Assembly: GCA_910585965.1 (NCBI GenBank) | Contig: CAJUHH010000004.1 | Span: forward strand, 62,001-126,000 | Reading direction: 5' to 3' | DNA length: 64,000 bases | Source: an uncultured Lachnospiraceae bacterium | Lineage (GTDB): Bacteria; Bacillota; Clostridia; Lachnospirales; Lachnospiraceae | Shown: positions 35,084 to 44,325 of the stretch, piece by piece | How positions within the stretch are numbered: the stretch's first letter is position 1 | How the letters are laid out: each line of letters opens with the position of its first letter | Translations under genes and position numbers: made by a program | The notes under the pieces: generated by a model | What the model was told of the DNA's origin: nothing | Seen by the model: the letters and a program-made list of their open reading frames with translations, nothing else | Databases searched by the model: none

Positions 35084-36208
35084 ATGAAGAATGGAATAAC
35101 GTTGTCAGATGCTTTTAATCATATTTATGACGATATAAATGATTTGATAAGACAGAAAAAATACGATGTTAAAAATGCTGTTAATGATGCGATGATTTCT
35201 TTGTATTGGGGAATTGGAAAGAAGCTGACAGAAGAGATAACTGGTGTTAATAAACCGGAATATGGGAAAAAGGTAGTTATTGAAATCAGTAATAGATTAT
35301 CTGTAGATTATGGAGCGGGATTTAATAAGTCTGCCATTTCTCGCATGATAAATTTTTATCAGGAGTTTCCAGATTATGAAAAAGTTGCGACATTGTCGCA
35401 ACAATTGACGTGGTCGCATTTTATTGAAATATTGCCAATTAAGGATGAATTAAAAAGGGACTTTTATGCAGCAATGTGTAAGAATGAAAATTGGTCAGTT
35501 CGTACATTGCGCGAACGTAAAAAATCCATGCTTTATGAGCGCACAGCAATTTCAAAAAAGCCTGATGAAACGATAAAAAATGAGATTGCGGAGTTGAACG
35601 TAGAAAAGAAAATGTCGCTGGATATATTTTACCGAGATCCATATATATTAGATTTTCTTGGTTTGAAAGATACTTATAGTGAAAAGGACTTGGAAAATGC
35701 TATTCTTGCTCAGCTAGAAAAGTTTATTTTGGAAATGGGTTCGGATTTTGCATTTTTAGCTCGTCAAAAACATTTTGTTCTTGATGGCAAGGATTATTAT
35801 ATAGATTTGCTCTTCTTTCATCGAACATTGCACCGTTTAGTGTTAATAGAATTAAAATTAGGAGAATTTGAACCGCAGGATAAAGGACAAGTTGAATTGT
35901 ATCTTCGATGGCTTGAAAAATATGAAAGAGCAGAAGGTGAGGAGAAGCCGGTCGCTTTGATATTGTGTGCGGAGAAATCGCAGGAGACAATAGAGCTTAT
36001 GGAACTTGATAACGGCAGCATACATGTAGCGCAGTATTTGACTAAGATGCCGCCCAAAGAGGTGTTGGAGAGAAAACTATTACAGGCGATAGCGAATGCA
36101 AAAGAACAGTTAGAGCAGAGGGATTCAACCGTTAGAAGGACTGGCAGGGACGCGATAGCGGTGAAAAACGAAAAATCTTTATCTGAATCAAGTATAGCAA
36201 AAGGATAA
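35084..36208 (+). CDS. DUF1016/YhcG-family PDDEXK nuclease
   Basis: A 374-residue protein. The N-terminal DUF1016_N domain (about 1-160) includes MISLYWGIGKKLTEE and an LSQQLTWSHFIEILPIKDE segment. The C-terminal YhcG nuclease domain (about 190-340) has the PDDEXK pattern: DYYIDLLFFHRTLHRL followed by LVLIELKLGEFEP (D...ExK). Family members are often linked to restriction-modification or other defence loci; here the gene is solitary. The ATG at 35084 follows AAGGAGG. It is clearly AT-richer than its neighbours, a sign of transfer. A palindrome precedes it and recurs inside it. Confidence 0.88.
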   Translation: MKNGITLSDAFNHIYDDINDLIRQKKYDVKNAVNDAMISLYWGIGKKLTEEITGVNKPEYGKKVVIEISNRLSVDYGAGFNKSAISRMINFYQEFPDYEKVATLSQQLTWSHFIEILPIKDELKRDFYAAMCKNENWSVRTLRERKKSMLYERTAISKKPDETIKNEIAELNVEKKMSLDIFYRDPYILDFLGLKDTYSEKDLENAILAQLEKFILEMGSDFAFLARQKHFVLDGKDYYIDLLFFHRTLHRLVLIELKLGEFEPQDKGQVELYLRWLEKYERAEGEEKPVALILCAEKSQETIELMELDNGSIHVAQYLTKMPPKEVLERKLLQAIANAKEQLEQRDSTVRRTGRDAIAVKNEKSLSESSIAKG

Positions 36209-36310
36209 GCATCCTTGCACAAGGGTAACGACAGTGTTTGAAAATGAGAGAGAATATATGTTCTTGCGAGCCGATTTATCTTTCAGAACTGTCCTGAAAA
36301 ATCAACAAAC

Positions 36311-36339
36311 TTGACAATTTCCTTTTCTTTTGATATTAT
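36311..36339 (+). promoter_or_regulatory. Promoter of the SleB-like hydrolase gene
   Basis: TTGACA (36311-36316), 17 bp, TATTAT (36334-36339); a near-consensus promoter about 110 bp before the start codon. Confidence 0.65.
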
Positions 36340-36449
36340 TTATGTAATAAAATTAACAATTTCGTAATAATTATATACAATAATAGAAAGGAAAAAAATG
36401 TCCGGCCGTGTCGGAAGAACGGACCGGGTACTCATTGGAGGGAAAGGAA

Positions 36450-37622
36450 ATGTCAGGAAACAGAAAGCCGTTACATCTGTTGTCAGGTTTTGTTGTAAGT
36501 CTGGTAATGATGATGGCTGTAGGTATGACCGCTGTAGCCGGGGAAGATAAGACCAGCAGCCAGGAATATCTGGATTCTTTAAATGTGGGAGTGGCAACGC
36601 TCCTTGCGCCTGATACAGATGAGAAAAAGGAATTGGAAGAAACGAAGAAGGAAGAGGAGGAAGCCGTGCCGGGTGATTTGATGGCGGATAATTCCGCGTC
36701 AAGAGTCCAGGTGACGGAGGATACGGTAAGGGAAAGTTTGCAGACTGGAAAAGAGCCGCAGGAGGAAGAATCGGATCTGGTGATGGCAGACGTGCAGAAC
36801 ACGCTGAATGTCCGTGCAAAGGCCGATGAGGAATCGGAAAAAGTGGGCGTGCTGTATAAGGACTGCGGCGGCAGGATCCTGGAAAGAAAGGACGGCTGGA
36901 CAAAGTTAAGATCCGGCGACTTGGTTGGCTGGGCAAAGGATGAATATCTGCTGTTCGGCGAAGATGCGGAGAATCTTGCGGATGAAGTAGGGAATTTGAT
37001 TGTGACGATCGATACGGACGCGCTGCGGATCCGTAAGGAGCCGAGCACGGAGTCCGAGATATTTGCATTAATGGCCCAGGATGACGAACTGGACGTGATC
37101 GAAGTGATGGACGATGAATGGATCAGTGTAAAGTATGACAATAAGACAGGCTATGTTTCAGCGGAATTCGTGGATTTGGATTTCCATATTGATGAAGGCG
37201 AAACGATAGCTTCGATTAAAGCGCGGGAAAAGGCGGAAGCGGAGGCAAAGGCGAAGCTTACGGCAAACCAGGGCGCAGTGGCAGTAGGAGCGGATGATAC
37301 AAGGCTTTTGGCGGCATTGATTTACTGCGAGGCAGGAAACCAGGGATACGAGGGCCAGCTGGCAGTAGGCGCAACGGTTATGAACCGCGTGAGAAGCGGC
37401 GCATATCCGAATACCATTTACAGCGTTATTTATGCATCCGGGCAGTTTACCCCGGCATTGAACGGCAAAGTGGCGAGAGTATATGGCGGCAACATTCCAG
37501 CCAGCTGCATCACGGCGGCGCAGGAATCGATCAACGGCGCTACGAATATCGGCACGGCAACTCATTTCCGAAGAGTGGGCGCCCATGAAGGGATTGTGAT
37601 TGGAGACCATGTATTTTGGTAA
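36450..37622 (+). CDS. Secreted cell-wall hydrolase with SH3 domains (SleB/Hydrolase_2 family)
   Basis: A 390-residue exported protein. A signal peptide (LLSGFVVSLVMMMAVGMTAV, then AGED) ends near residue 30. An acidic linker follows, then two bacterial SH3 domains (NTLNVRAKADEESEKVGVL and ALRIRKEPSTESEIFALM). The C-terminal SleB/CwlJ-type domain starts at LLAALIYCEAGNQGYEGQLA, with Glu in CEAGNQ as the likely catalytic acid, and includes VMNRVRSGAYPNTIYSVI. In spore formers this domain opens cortex peptidoglycan; SH3-carrying vegetative versions also exist. The ATG at 36450 follows GGAGGGAAAGG. Confidence 0.9.
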   Translation: MSGNRKPLHLLSGFVVSLVMMMAVGMTAVAGEDKTSSQEYLDSLNVGVATLLAPDTDEKKELEETKKEEEEAVPGDLMADNSASRVQVTEDTVRESLQTGKEPQEEESDLVMADVQNTLNVRAKADEESEKVGVLYKDCGGRILERKDGWTKLRSGDLVGWAKDEYLLFGEDAENLADEVGNLIVTIDTDALRIRKEPSTESEIFALMAQDDELDVIEVMDDEWISVKYDNKTGYVSAEFVDLDFHIDEGETIASIKAREKAEAEAKAKLTANQGAVAVGADDTRLLAALIYCEAGNQGYEGQLAVGATVMNRVRSGAYPNTIYSVIYASGQFTPALNGKVARVYGGNIPASCITAAQESINGATNIGTATHFRRVGAHEGIVIGDHVFW

Positions 37623-37665
37623 AAGCTGTCAGGGCTTCCTCTGCGAAAATCTTTTTTGCTTGTAT

Positions 37666-37694
37666 TGAATAAAAAAGGAAAGTATAGTAAGATA
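37666..37694 (+). promoter_or_regulatory. Possible promoter of the NfeD-SPFH operon
   Basis: TTGAAT (37666-37671), 17 bp, TAAGAT (37689-37694), about 42 bp before the NfeD start. Confidence 0.4.
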
Positions 37695-37735
37695 ATAAGG
37701 AAGCGTTTATAGAGTCGGCGGACTTCGGAAAGGAC

Positions 37736-38194
37736 ATGGTTATTCAAATGAATTATACGATTTTTTGGCTGGTGGCATTGGTGCTGTTTATCCTTATTGA
37801 AATAGCGACAATGGGGCTGACGACCATATGGTTTGCCGGAGGAGCCCTGCTGGCGGTGATTGCATCGGCGCTTGGGCTGCCTTTGGCGGTACAGATTGTC
37901 CTGTTTTTTGCAGTATCGTTTATCCTGTTATATTTCACAAGGCCCATAGCGGTCAAATATTTTAACAAAGACAGGGTAAAAACAAATGCGGAGAGCCTTG
38001 TGGGGCGGCAGGCGATCGTGATCAGCGAGATCGATAACCTTCAGGGGATCGGACAGGTGACTGTGGGCGGAATGGAGTGGTCGGCCCGTACGGCAGAGGC
38101 CGGAATCCGGCTTGATGTAGGCAGCGTGGTTAATATTATCGCGATTAACGGGGTAAAATTAATTGTAGAAGAGAAAAAAGAGATAAAAGCCTGA
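37736..38194 (+). CDS. NfeD family membrane protein
   Basis: A 152-residue short NfeD protein. Two or three membrane helices occupy the first 75 residues (TIFWLVALVLFILIEIAT, AVIASALGLPLAVQIVLFFA). A soluble OB-fold follows, with LVGRQAIVISEIDNLQGIGQ and AINGVKLIVEEK. Such proteins pair with SPFH/flotillin proteins in membrane microdomains, and an SPFH gene follows 28 bp downstream. The start is ambiguous: the ATG at 37736 is very close to GGAAAGG, the ATG at 37748 rather far from it. Confidence 0.85.
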   Translation: MVIQMNYTIFWLVALVLFILIEIATMGLTTIWFAGGALLAVIASALGLPLAVQIVLFFAVSFILLYFTRPIAVKYFNKDRVKTNAESLVGRQAIVISEIDNLQGIGQVTVGGMEWSARTAEAGIRLDVGSVVNIIAINGVKLIVEEKKEIKA

Positions 38195-38222
38195 GCAGAT
38201 CGGACAGGCAGAAACGGAGTGG

Positions 38223-39149
38223 ATGATGGGAATTGTAATGCTCGTTATACTGATTTTAATTGTTTTGATTTTAGTATCCTGTATCAAGATCGTGCCGCAG
38301 GCATACGCATATGTAGTGGAAAGGCTGGGAGCATACCAGGGAACTTGGTCGGTAGGCCTCCATTTTAAGATGCCTTTCCTTGACAAAGTGGCGAAGAGGG
38401 TGAATTTAAAGGAACAGGTTGTGGATTTCGCGCCCCAGCCGGTGATCACGAAGGACAATGTAACGATGCGGATTGATACGGTCGTGTTCTTCCAGATTAC
38501 GGATCCCAAGCTTTTTGCTTATGGCGTGGAAAATCCGATTATGGCGATTGAAAACCTAACAGCTACAACGCTCAGGAATATTATCGGCGAGATGGAGCTG
38601 GATCAGACGCTGACATCGAGGGAAGTCATTAACACGAAGATGCGCGCTTCGCTGGATATTGCGACGGATCCTTGGGGAATCAAGGTAAACCGCGTGGAGC
38701 TTAAGAATATTATTCCGCCGGCAGCGATCCAGGATGCGATGGAAAAACAGATGAAGGCGGAACGCGAGCGCCGTGAGGCGATCCTTCGTGCGGAAGGTGA
38801 AAAGAAATCTACGGTTCTGGTAGCAGAAGGCCAGAAAGAATCCGTGATTTTGGAAGCGGAAGCGGAAAAACAGTCCGCGATTCTCCGTGCCGAAGCGCAG
38901 AAAGAAAAGATGATCCGTGAAGCGGAAGGTGAAGCGGAAGCAATTTTGAAAGTACAGAAAGCGACCGCAGATGGTATTCGGATGATCCGTGAAGCCGGGG
39001 CAGACCAGGCCGTGCTTACGATCAAGAGCCTGGAAGCATTTGAGAAAGCGGCGGACGGAAAAGCGACGAAGATTATCATTCCTTCTGAGATACAGGGAGT
39101 AGCAGGACTGGCTTCTTCTTTGAAGGAGATCGTGGTAGAAGGAAAGTAA
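38223..39149 (+). CDS. SPFH/band 7 domain protein (stomatin/QmcA-like)
   Basis: A 308-residue membrane-anchored scaffold. An N-terminal hydrophobic helix (MLVILILIVLILVSCI) is followed by an SPFH domain (VPQAYAYVVERLGAYQGTWS to about residue 190). A long Ala/Glu coiled coil follows with repeated EKxSxIL/AEGxK units (residues 185-260). It probably forms oligomers at the membrane that organise proteases or other proteins, with the NfeD partner encoded just upstream. An ATG at 38226 is an equally good start. A terminator follows. Confidence 0.9.
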   Translation: MMGIVMLVILILIVLILVSCIKIVPQAYAYVVERLGAYQGTWSVGLHFKMPFLDKVAKRVNLKEQVVDFAPQPVITKDNVTMRIDTVVFFQITDPKLFAYGVENPIMAIENLTATTLRNIIGEMELDQTLTSREVINTKMRASLDIATDPWGIKVNRVELKNIIPPAAIQDAMEKQMKAERERREAILRAEGEKKSTVLVAEGQKESVILEAEAEKQSAILRAEAQKEKMIREAEGEAEAILKVQKATADGIRMIREAGADQAVLTIKSLEAFEKAADGKATKIIIPSEIQGVAGLASSLKEIVVEGK

Positions 39150-39173
39150 AAAATTCTCTGGATGGAGAATATA

Positions 39174-39213
39174 TTCCGGCAGTTGGAAGAAGCGTTCCGG
39201 CTGCCGGATTTTA
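39174..39213 (+). terminator. Terminator after the SPFH gene
   Basis: TTCCGGCAG (39174-39182) pairs with CTGCCGGA (39201-39208), followed by TTTT. The loop is 18 nt. Confidence 0.7.
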
Positions 39214-39231
39214 GGTGAGAGGAGAAGGATT

Positions 39232-40245
39232 ATGAATCTGACAGGCCGTGATTTTTTAAAGCTGCTGGACTTTACCCCGGAGGAAATCGGATATATGTTG
39301 GATCTGGCGGCAGATTTGAAGGAAAAAAAGAAACAGGGAATCCTGACCAAGTGGCATGAGGGAAAGAATGTGGCGCTTATTTTCGAGAAAACGAGCACGA
39401 GGACGAGATGTTCCTTTGAAGTGGCGGCCCATGACTTGGGGATGGGGACGACTTACCTCGATCCTTCCGGCTCCCAGATCGGGAAAAAGGAGAGCATTGC
39501 GGATACAGCCAGGGTTCTTTCCGGCATGTATGAAGGGATCGAGTACCGTGGGTTTGGACAGGACATCGTGGAGGAACTGGCAAGGTATGCGAAGATTCCG
39601 GTATGGAACGGCCTGACAAACGAGTTCCATCCGACCCAGATGCTGGCAGATCTGCTGACCATCCGGGAGCATTTCGGATATCTGGAAAATATTCATTTTA
39701 CCTATATGGGGGATGCGCGTTATAATATGGGGAATTCCCTTATGGTGGCATGCGCTAAGATGGGAATGCACTTCACGGCATGTACGGCGGAAAAATATTT
39801 CCCGGACAGTAAGCTGGTGGAAGAATGCAGGGAAATAGCTAAGGACACAGGGGCGACGATCACTCTGACGGAAGATGTGGAAATGGGAGCGAGAGGGGCC
39901 GATGTGATTTATACGGATGTCTGGGTTTCCATGGGAGAGCCGGATGCGATATGGGAAGAGCGGATACGGGAACTTTCCCCTTATCAGGTGAATGGAAGAG
40001 TGATGGAACTGGCAGGGGAAAAAGCGGTATTCATGCATTGCCTTCCTGCATTCCATGATTTGAATACGAAAACAGGAAAAGAGATCAGTGAAAAATTCGG
40101 CATAGCGGAGATGGAAGTGACGGACGAAGTTTTTGAGTCGGAAGCATCCATCGTTTTTGAGGAAGCGGAGAACCGTATGCATACGATAAAGGCCGTGATG
40201 GCGGCCACGCTCGGCGTACCGGACGGAGAGGGTGTGCGGAAGTAA
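39232..40245 (+). CDS. argF: Ornithine carbamoyltransferase
   Basis: Makes citrulline from carbamoyl phosphate and ornithine (arginine synthesis, or the reverse in arginine fermentation). A 337-residue full-length protein. The carbamoyl-phosphate motif is seen in EKTSTRTRCSFEVAAHDLG, the HPTQ motif in NEFHPTQMLADL and the ornithine-binding motif in FMHCLPAFHD. Length and motifs fit OTC rather than aspartate transcarbamoylase. No arc or arg neighbours allow a biosynthetic or catabolic call. birA starts about 30 bp after the stop. Confidence 0.95.
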   Translation: MNLTGRDFLKLLDFTPEEIGYMLDLAADLKEKKKQGILTKWHEGKNVALIFEKTSTRTRCSFEVAAHDLGMGTTYLDPSGSQIGKKESIADTARVLSGMYEGIEYRGFGQDIVEELARYAKIPVWNGLTNEFHPTQMLADLLTIREHFGYLENIHFTYMGDARYNMGNSLMVACAKMGMHFTACTAEKYFPDSKLVEECREIAKDTGATITLTEDVEMGARGADVIYTDVWVSMGEPDAIWEERIRELSPYQVNGRVMELAGEKAVFMHCLPAFHDLNTKTGKEISEKFGIAEMEVTDEVFESEASIVFEEAENRMHTIKAVMAATLGVPDGEGVRK

Positions 40246-40273
40246 CGAAAAAAGCGGCATTGAGGGCGGAAAC

Positions 40274-41257
40274 ATGATGAAAACAGAGATTTTAAAGCTC
40301 CTTCGGGAAAGCGGGGGTTATATTTCCGGCCAGGAGCTGTGCAGCAAGTTCGGCGTTTCCAGAACGGCGGTCTGGAAGGTGATGAATCAGCTGAAGGAAG
40401 AAGGATACGGGATCGAAGCAGTAAAAAATAAGGGATATCATTTGGAAATAACGCCTGATGTCCTTTCCTACAGTGAATTAAAAAGCCGTATCCGAAATCA
40501 GTGGGCGGGCAGGGATATCCATTATTACGAGGAAACCGGGTCCACGAATATCGATGCTAAACGTCTTGGCGAAGAGGGTGCGGCCCATGGGACGGTAGTA
40601 GTGGCCGATAAGCAGAATGCCGGAAGGGGAAGAAGAGGCAAAGCCTGGGAATCGCCAGCGGGGAAAGACATTTATTTTACGATCCTTTTGAAGCCGGATT
40701 TTTCCCCGGATAAAGCATCCGGGCTTACGCTGGTGATGGCTCTTTCCGTGGCGGAGGCCGTCAAAGCCTGCTGCGGACAGGAGGCAGGGATTAAGTGGCC
40801 CAATGATGTGGTTTTGAACGGAAAGAAAATATGCGGTATTTTGACAGAAATGACATTGGAAACCGATTACATCCAACACGTGGTGATTGGCGTGGGAATT
40901 AATGTGAATCTGGACGTCATGCCGGAGGAAATTGAGCGGACGGCGACATCGATTCTGCTGGAGAGCGGAAAAGAAACGGCGAGGGCGGAACTCTTGCAGA
41001 AGGTGTTGGAGCGGTTTGAAATCAATTACGAAACATATGAAAGGGATCTGAACTTGAGCCATATGCTGGAAGCATATAATGGATATCTGGTAAACAGGGA
41101 CAGGCAGGTACGGGTGCTGGATCCTAAAGGAGAATTCGAAGGAGTGGCAAGAGGAATCAATGCCTCCGGCGAACTGCTGGTGGAAATGCCGGATGGAAAG
41201 ACCGTGGAAGTATATGCTGGGGAAGTATCGGTAAGGGGGATCTATGGTTATGTCTGA
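40274..41257 (+). CDS. birA: Bifunctional biotin--protein ligase / biotin operon repressor
   Basis: Joins biotin to acceptor proteins through biotinyl-AMP and represses biotin genes. A 327-residue protein. The N-terminal helix-turn-helix (SGGYISGQELCSKFGVSRTA) shows it is the repressor-ligase form. The catalytic domain carries the GRGRRGKAWESPAGKDIYFT biotin-binding loop and a KWPNDVVLNGKKICGILTEM segment. A C-terminal SH3-like domain ends at VEVYAGEVSVRG. The next gene overlaps its 3' end, so the two are translationally coupled. Confidence 0.95.
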   Translation: MMKTEILKLLRESGGYISGQELCSKFGVSRTAVWKVMNQLKEEGYGIEAVKNKGYHLEITPDVLSYSELKSRIRNQWAGRDIHYYEETGSTNIDAKRLGEEGAAHGTVVVADKQNAGRGRRGKAWESPAGKDIYFTILLKPDFSPDKASGLTLVMALSVAEAVKACCGQEAGIKWPNDVVLNGKKICGILTEMTLETDYIQHVVIGVGINVNLDVMPEEIERTATSILLESGKETARAELLQKVLERFEINYETYERDLNLSHMLEAYNGYLVNRDRQVRVLDPKGEFEGVARGINASGELLVEMPDGKTVEVYAGEVSVRGIYGYV

Positions 41258-41594
41258 TGGGAAGGTCGTGCTTTGCGGCGCTAACGCATATGAGAAGAAG
41301 TATTATTTTAACAAGGATTTTCGAGGAATCCCCCAGTCCATCCAGGACGAGCTGCATATTATCTGCGTCCTTTTTACGGAAGAGATCGGGGGTATTTTTA
41401 CCATTGCCTTTGAAGAGAGCGGCGATGTAGTGATGGAAACGGATTTTGCGGAGGATGATTACTTGTACGATGAGATCGGCAGCGGCCTGATGGTGCGCGA
41501 GGTGAGAAGGAACAGACAGGAGCTGTTTGAAGCGCTGCGCCTTTATTATAAGGTATTCGTCTTGCATGAAAGCATCCCATTGGAAAATGCATAG
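41250..41594 (+). CDS. DUF6145-like small protein
   Basis: A 114-residue acidic soluble protein, KVVLCGANAYEKKYYFNKDF at the N-terminus, then IPQSIQDELHIICVLFTEEI and a GGIFTIAFEESGDVVMET strand. It matches what I recall as DUF6145, a family common in Lachnospiraceae with no known function. The ATG at 41250 suits the AAGGGGGA site better than the ATG at 41244. It overlaps the end of birA and is followed by coaX, an arrangement that suggests a link to cofactor genes, though nothing shows a role. Confidence 0.75.
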   Translation: MSDGKVVLCGANAYEKKYYFNKDFRGIPQSIQDELHIICVLFTEEIGGIFTIAFEESGDVVMETDFAEDDYLYDEIGSGLMVREVRRNRQELFEALRLYYKVFVLHESIPLENA

Positions 41595-41660
41595 AATCGA
41601 ATCGGGTAAAATGAGAGGCTGCGAAATTCGCAGGGCGGCGGAAAGGCAGGAAAACAAGAA

Positions 41661-42431
41661 ATGATTTTAGTGATCGATGTCGGAAATACAAACATAACAT
41701 ACGGAGTGTACCGGGGAAAGGAACTGGTGGCTACTTTCCGCATGACGACGAAGCAGGCGCGTACTTCGGATGAATATGGGATGAGTATTATGGAATTGCT
41801 GCGGATCAATTCGGTGGAAAAAGAGGATCTGGAAGGAACGATTATTGCCAGCGTAGTTCCAAACGTGATGCATTCCCTGACGGGGGCGGTGACACGTTAT
41901 TTGAAGACGCCGCCCCTTATCGTCGGGCCGGGGGTGAAAACAGGAATCCGGGTCGTGACGGAAAATCCGAGGCAGATCGGGGCCGACCGTATTGTGGACG
42001 CGGTGGCCGCTTATGAGATATACGGAGGGCCGGTTCTCGTGCTGGATTTTGGAACGGCCACTACTTATGATCTGGTTTCGGAAGACGGAAGCTTTGTAGC
42101 CTGCATCATAGCGCCGGGCATACGGATATCCGCGAAAGCATTATGGGAAGGGACGGCCAAGCTGCCGGAAGTGGAAATTAAAAAGCCCAAGTCCATTCTT
42201 GCCCAGGAAACCATATCCAGTATGCAGGCAGGCCTGATATACGGGCAGATCGGCCAGACGGAATATATTGTCAGCCAGGTGAAGAAGGCAAGCGGCTATG
42301 ATAATCTCAAGGTGGTAGCGACCGGGGGGCTGGGCAGGCTGATTTCCGAGGAAACGGAAAGCATCCAGTATTACAACAGCACGCTCACTTTGGACGGGCT
42401 TCGGATGATTTATGAAAAGAACAGGAAATGA
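41661..42431 (+). CDS. coaX: Type III pantothenate kinase
   Basis: First step of coenzyme A synthesis. A 256-residue protein of the ASKHA fold. The phosphate-binding DVGNTNITYGVYRG lies at the N-terminus. The catalytic and pantothenate-binding segments are GADRIVDAVAAYEIYG and LVLDFGTATTYDLV. A GGLGRLI segment follows near the C-terminus. The type III form lacks feedback inhibition by CoA. Its stop overlaps the dus start by 4 bp (ATGA). Confidence 0.95.
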   Translation: MILVIDVGNTNITYGVYRGKELVATFRMTTKQARTSDEYGMSIMELLRINSVEKEDLEGTIIASVVPNVMHSLTGAVTRYLKTPPLIVGPGVKTGIRVVTENPRQIGADRIVDAVAAYEIYGGPVLVLDFGTATTYDLVSEDGSFVACIIAPGIRISAKALWEGTAKLPEVEIKKPKSILAQETISSMQAGLIYGQIGQTEYIVSQVKKASGYDNLKVVATGGLGRLISEETESIQYYNSTLTLDGLRMIYEKNRK

Positions 42432-43432
42432 CGATGGCAAAGCAGTGGTTGAAACAGTTAAAAATAGGAAATGTAGTTCTGGAAAATAATGTGGTTTTAG
42501 CTCCTATGGCAGGCGTATCGGACCTGCCATTTCGTCTGCTGTGCAAGGAACAGGGGGCAGGGCTTCTGGGAATGGAGATGGTGAGCGCCAAAGCGATTAT
42601 GTACGGCAGCAGGAATACGGAGTCTTTGATGGAAATTCATCCAGAGGAAGGGCCGGTATCTTTGCAGCTGTTCGGTTCGGATGCGGACATTATCAGCGAA
42701 ATGGCGAAACGGATCGAGGAAAGGCCCTTTGCCCTCCTTGATATTAATATGGGCTGCCCGGTGCCGAAAGTGGTAAATAACGGAGAGGGCTCGGCGCTGA
42801 TGAAAGATCCGGCTTTGGCGGAAAGGATTATTGCCAAAACGGTACAAGCGACCCGCAAGCCGGTAACGGTGAAAATCAGAAAAGGATTTGATGAGGGACA
42901 TGTGAATGCAGTGGAGATCGCCAAAGCTGCGGAAGCGGCAGGGGCGGCGGCTGTGGCCGTGCATGGCAGGACGAGGGAGCAATTCTATTCCGGAAAGGCG
43001 GATTGGGCCGTGATCAGGGAGGTAAAGAAAGCGGTCCGCATCCCAGTGATCGGAAACGGGGATGTCACGGACGGGGAAACGGCCAGATGCATGATGGAAG
43101 AAACCGGCTGTGACGGGATCATGATCGGGCGGGCGGCCAAGGGAAATCCGTGGATATTCCGCGAAGTAAGGGCTTTCCTGGAAAATGGGGAAAAAATACC
43201 ATATCCCAGGCCGGAGGAAGTAAAAGCGGCGATTCTGCGCCATGCAGACCTACAGGTAAAGTATAAGGGGGAATATACCGGGATTCGTGAGATGCGGAAG
43301 CATATCGCCTGGTATACCGCAGGCTATCCCAATTCCGCCAGGTTCCGGGGCAGAATCAACGAAATAGAAGATATGGAGGAGCTGAAAAAGGGAGTAGAGG
43401 AAATTTTCTGCCAGGATATGGCTGCGAAATAA
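42428..43432 (+). CDS. dus: tRNA-dihydrouridine synthase (DusB-like)
   Basis: Flavin enzyme that reduces uridine to dihydrouridine in tRNA. A 334-residue TIM-barrel protein with FMN-binding APMAGVSDLPFRLLCKEQGA at the start. The active-site region LLDINMGCPVPKVVNNGEGS contains the catalytic Cys. Further motifs are TVKIRKGFD, VHGRTREQFYSGKADW and DGIMIGRAAKGNPWIFRE. Which uridine it modifies is not clear. It is translationally coupled to coaX and ends at a terminator. Confidence 0.94.
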   Translation: MTMAKQWLKQLKIGNVVLENNVVLAPMAGVSDLPFRLLCKEQGAGLLGMEMVSAKAIMYGSRNTESLMEIHPEEGPVSLQLFGSDADIISEMAKRIEERPFALLDINMGCPVPKVVNNGEGSALMKDPALAERIIAKTVQATRKPVTVKIRKGFDEGHVNAVEIAKAAEAAGAAAVAVHGRTREQFYSGKADWAVIREVKKAVRIPVIGNGDVTDGETARCMMEETGCDGIMIGRAAKGNPWIFREVRAFLENGEKIPYPRPEEVKAAILRHADLQVKYKGEYTGIREMRKHIAWYTAGYPNSARFRGRINEIEDMEELKKGVEEIFCQDMAAK

Positions 43433-43465
43433 AAGGGCGCTTTGTGAATAAGAAGCGTCTTTTTA
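43431..43465 (+). terminator. Terminator after dus
   Basis: AAAAGGGCGCTT and AAGCGTCTTTTT form an imperfect stem with a 10-nt loop and a T run, starting at the stop codon. Confidence 0.7.
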
Positions 43466-43505
43466 TCATACGTTGTTCTAATAGAAGGCAGGAGGCAGGA
43501 AAGCA

Positions 43506-44282
43506 GTGGAGGGAGAGAAAATTTTATATTTTTACCTGAAAGAAGGGGAGCGGTGGAAAAAGCACGGGTGGAGCCGGGGAAAGATGGCAGTGGAACACCT
43601 TGGAATGGAGGAGGGGGGAATGCTTGGATGCTGCGGCGTGCCGGAATTCTGCCGAAAAAATAGAGCCTGGAAGGAAGACAGGCTGAGGGATGCGATGGGC
43701 AGGACGGTGGAAGAGCAGAAGGCAGAAGAATTTTATTTGCAGCCCCAACTGGCTCTTCTGGCCGGGGTAGAAGAAAAACTGCCTCCCGAAGTGCTGCTGA
43801 AAAAGGTATTAGGGCAGGTCCCTTGTATGGAATATCTGGTTTACATAGGGGGAGGCGGGGGGAAAAGAAGCGCGTGGGAAGAAGAGGAGCTTCGGGAAGA
43901 GAGGCAGCTCTTATTTTATCTCCTGTCCCCTTATCTGGCGAGAATCAATCATTTTGCCTTGGCGACGGACAGGCCGGAAGGATACGAGGAATTTACGGAT
44001 TATATCTATGAAGAATATGGGATTCCAACGGCGGTGGCAAAGATGGACCGGCCGTATGGGAAAGACGGGAGAACGGTCATCCTGGACAGGGGAAAGGGGT
44101 GGGAAATAGCGCTTGGGGCAGTCCCGCGCAGGGCTTCTTATGTGGATTTTTGGTCCGAGGAAAGAAAAAGAAAAAGGATAGAAAAAGAGCGGGAAGATAT
44201 CCGATATATATCAGTAGTGAAATTCCTTGACACTCTGGTGAAAAATGGGTATAATACCAGAGTTGATTTCTGCAAGCAATAA
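43506..44282 (+). CDS. Hypothetical protein, unknown function
   Basis: A 258-residue soluble protein with no domain I recognise. It is rich in Glu, Lys, Arg and Trp. A central EYLVYIGGGGGKRSAWEEEE segment and EEYGIPTAVAKMDRPYG followed by GRTVILDRGKGWE suggest an alpha/beta fold that may bind a nucleotide or sugar, but this is guesswork. The start is a GTG preceded by an AGGAGG site. It lies between dus and greA on the same strand. The coding frame is clear from length and codon use. Confidence 0.7.
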   Translation: MEGEKILYFYLKEGERWKKHGWSRGKMAVEHLGMEEGGMLGCCGVPEFCRKNRAWKEDRLRDAMGRTVEEQKAEEFYLQPQLALLAGVEEKLPPEVLLKKVLGQVPCMEYLVYIGGGGGKRSAWEEEELREERQLLFYLLSPYLARINHFALATDRPEGYEEFTDYIYEEYGIPTAVAKMDRPYGKDGRTVILDRGKGWEIALGAVPRRASYVDFWSEERKRKRIEKEREDIRYISVVKFLDTLVKNGYNTRVDFCKQ

Positions 44283-44325
44283 CAGGATTTGCGCTAAACG
44301 TTAGTTACAAAACTGCGAAAGGAGT

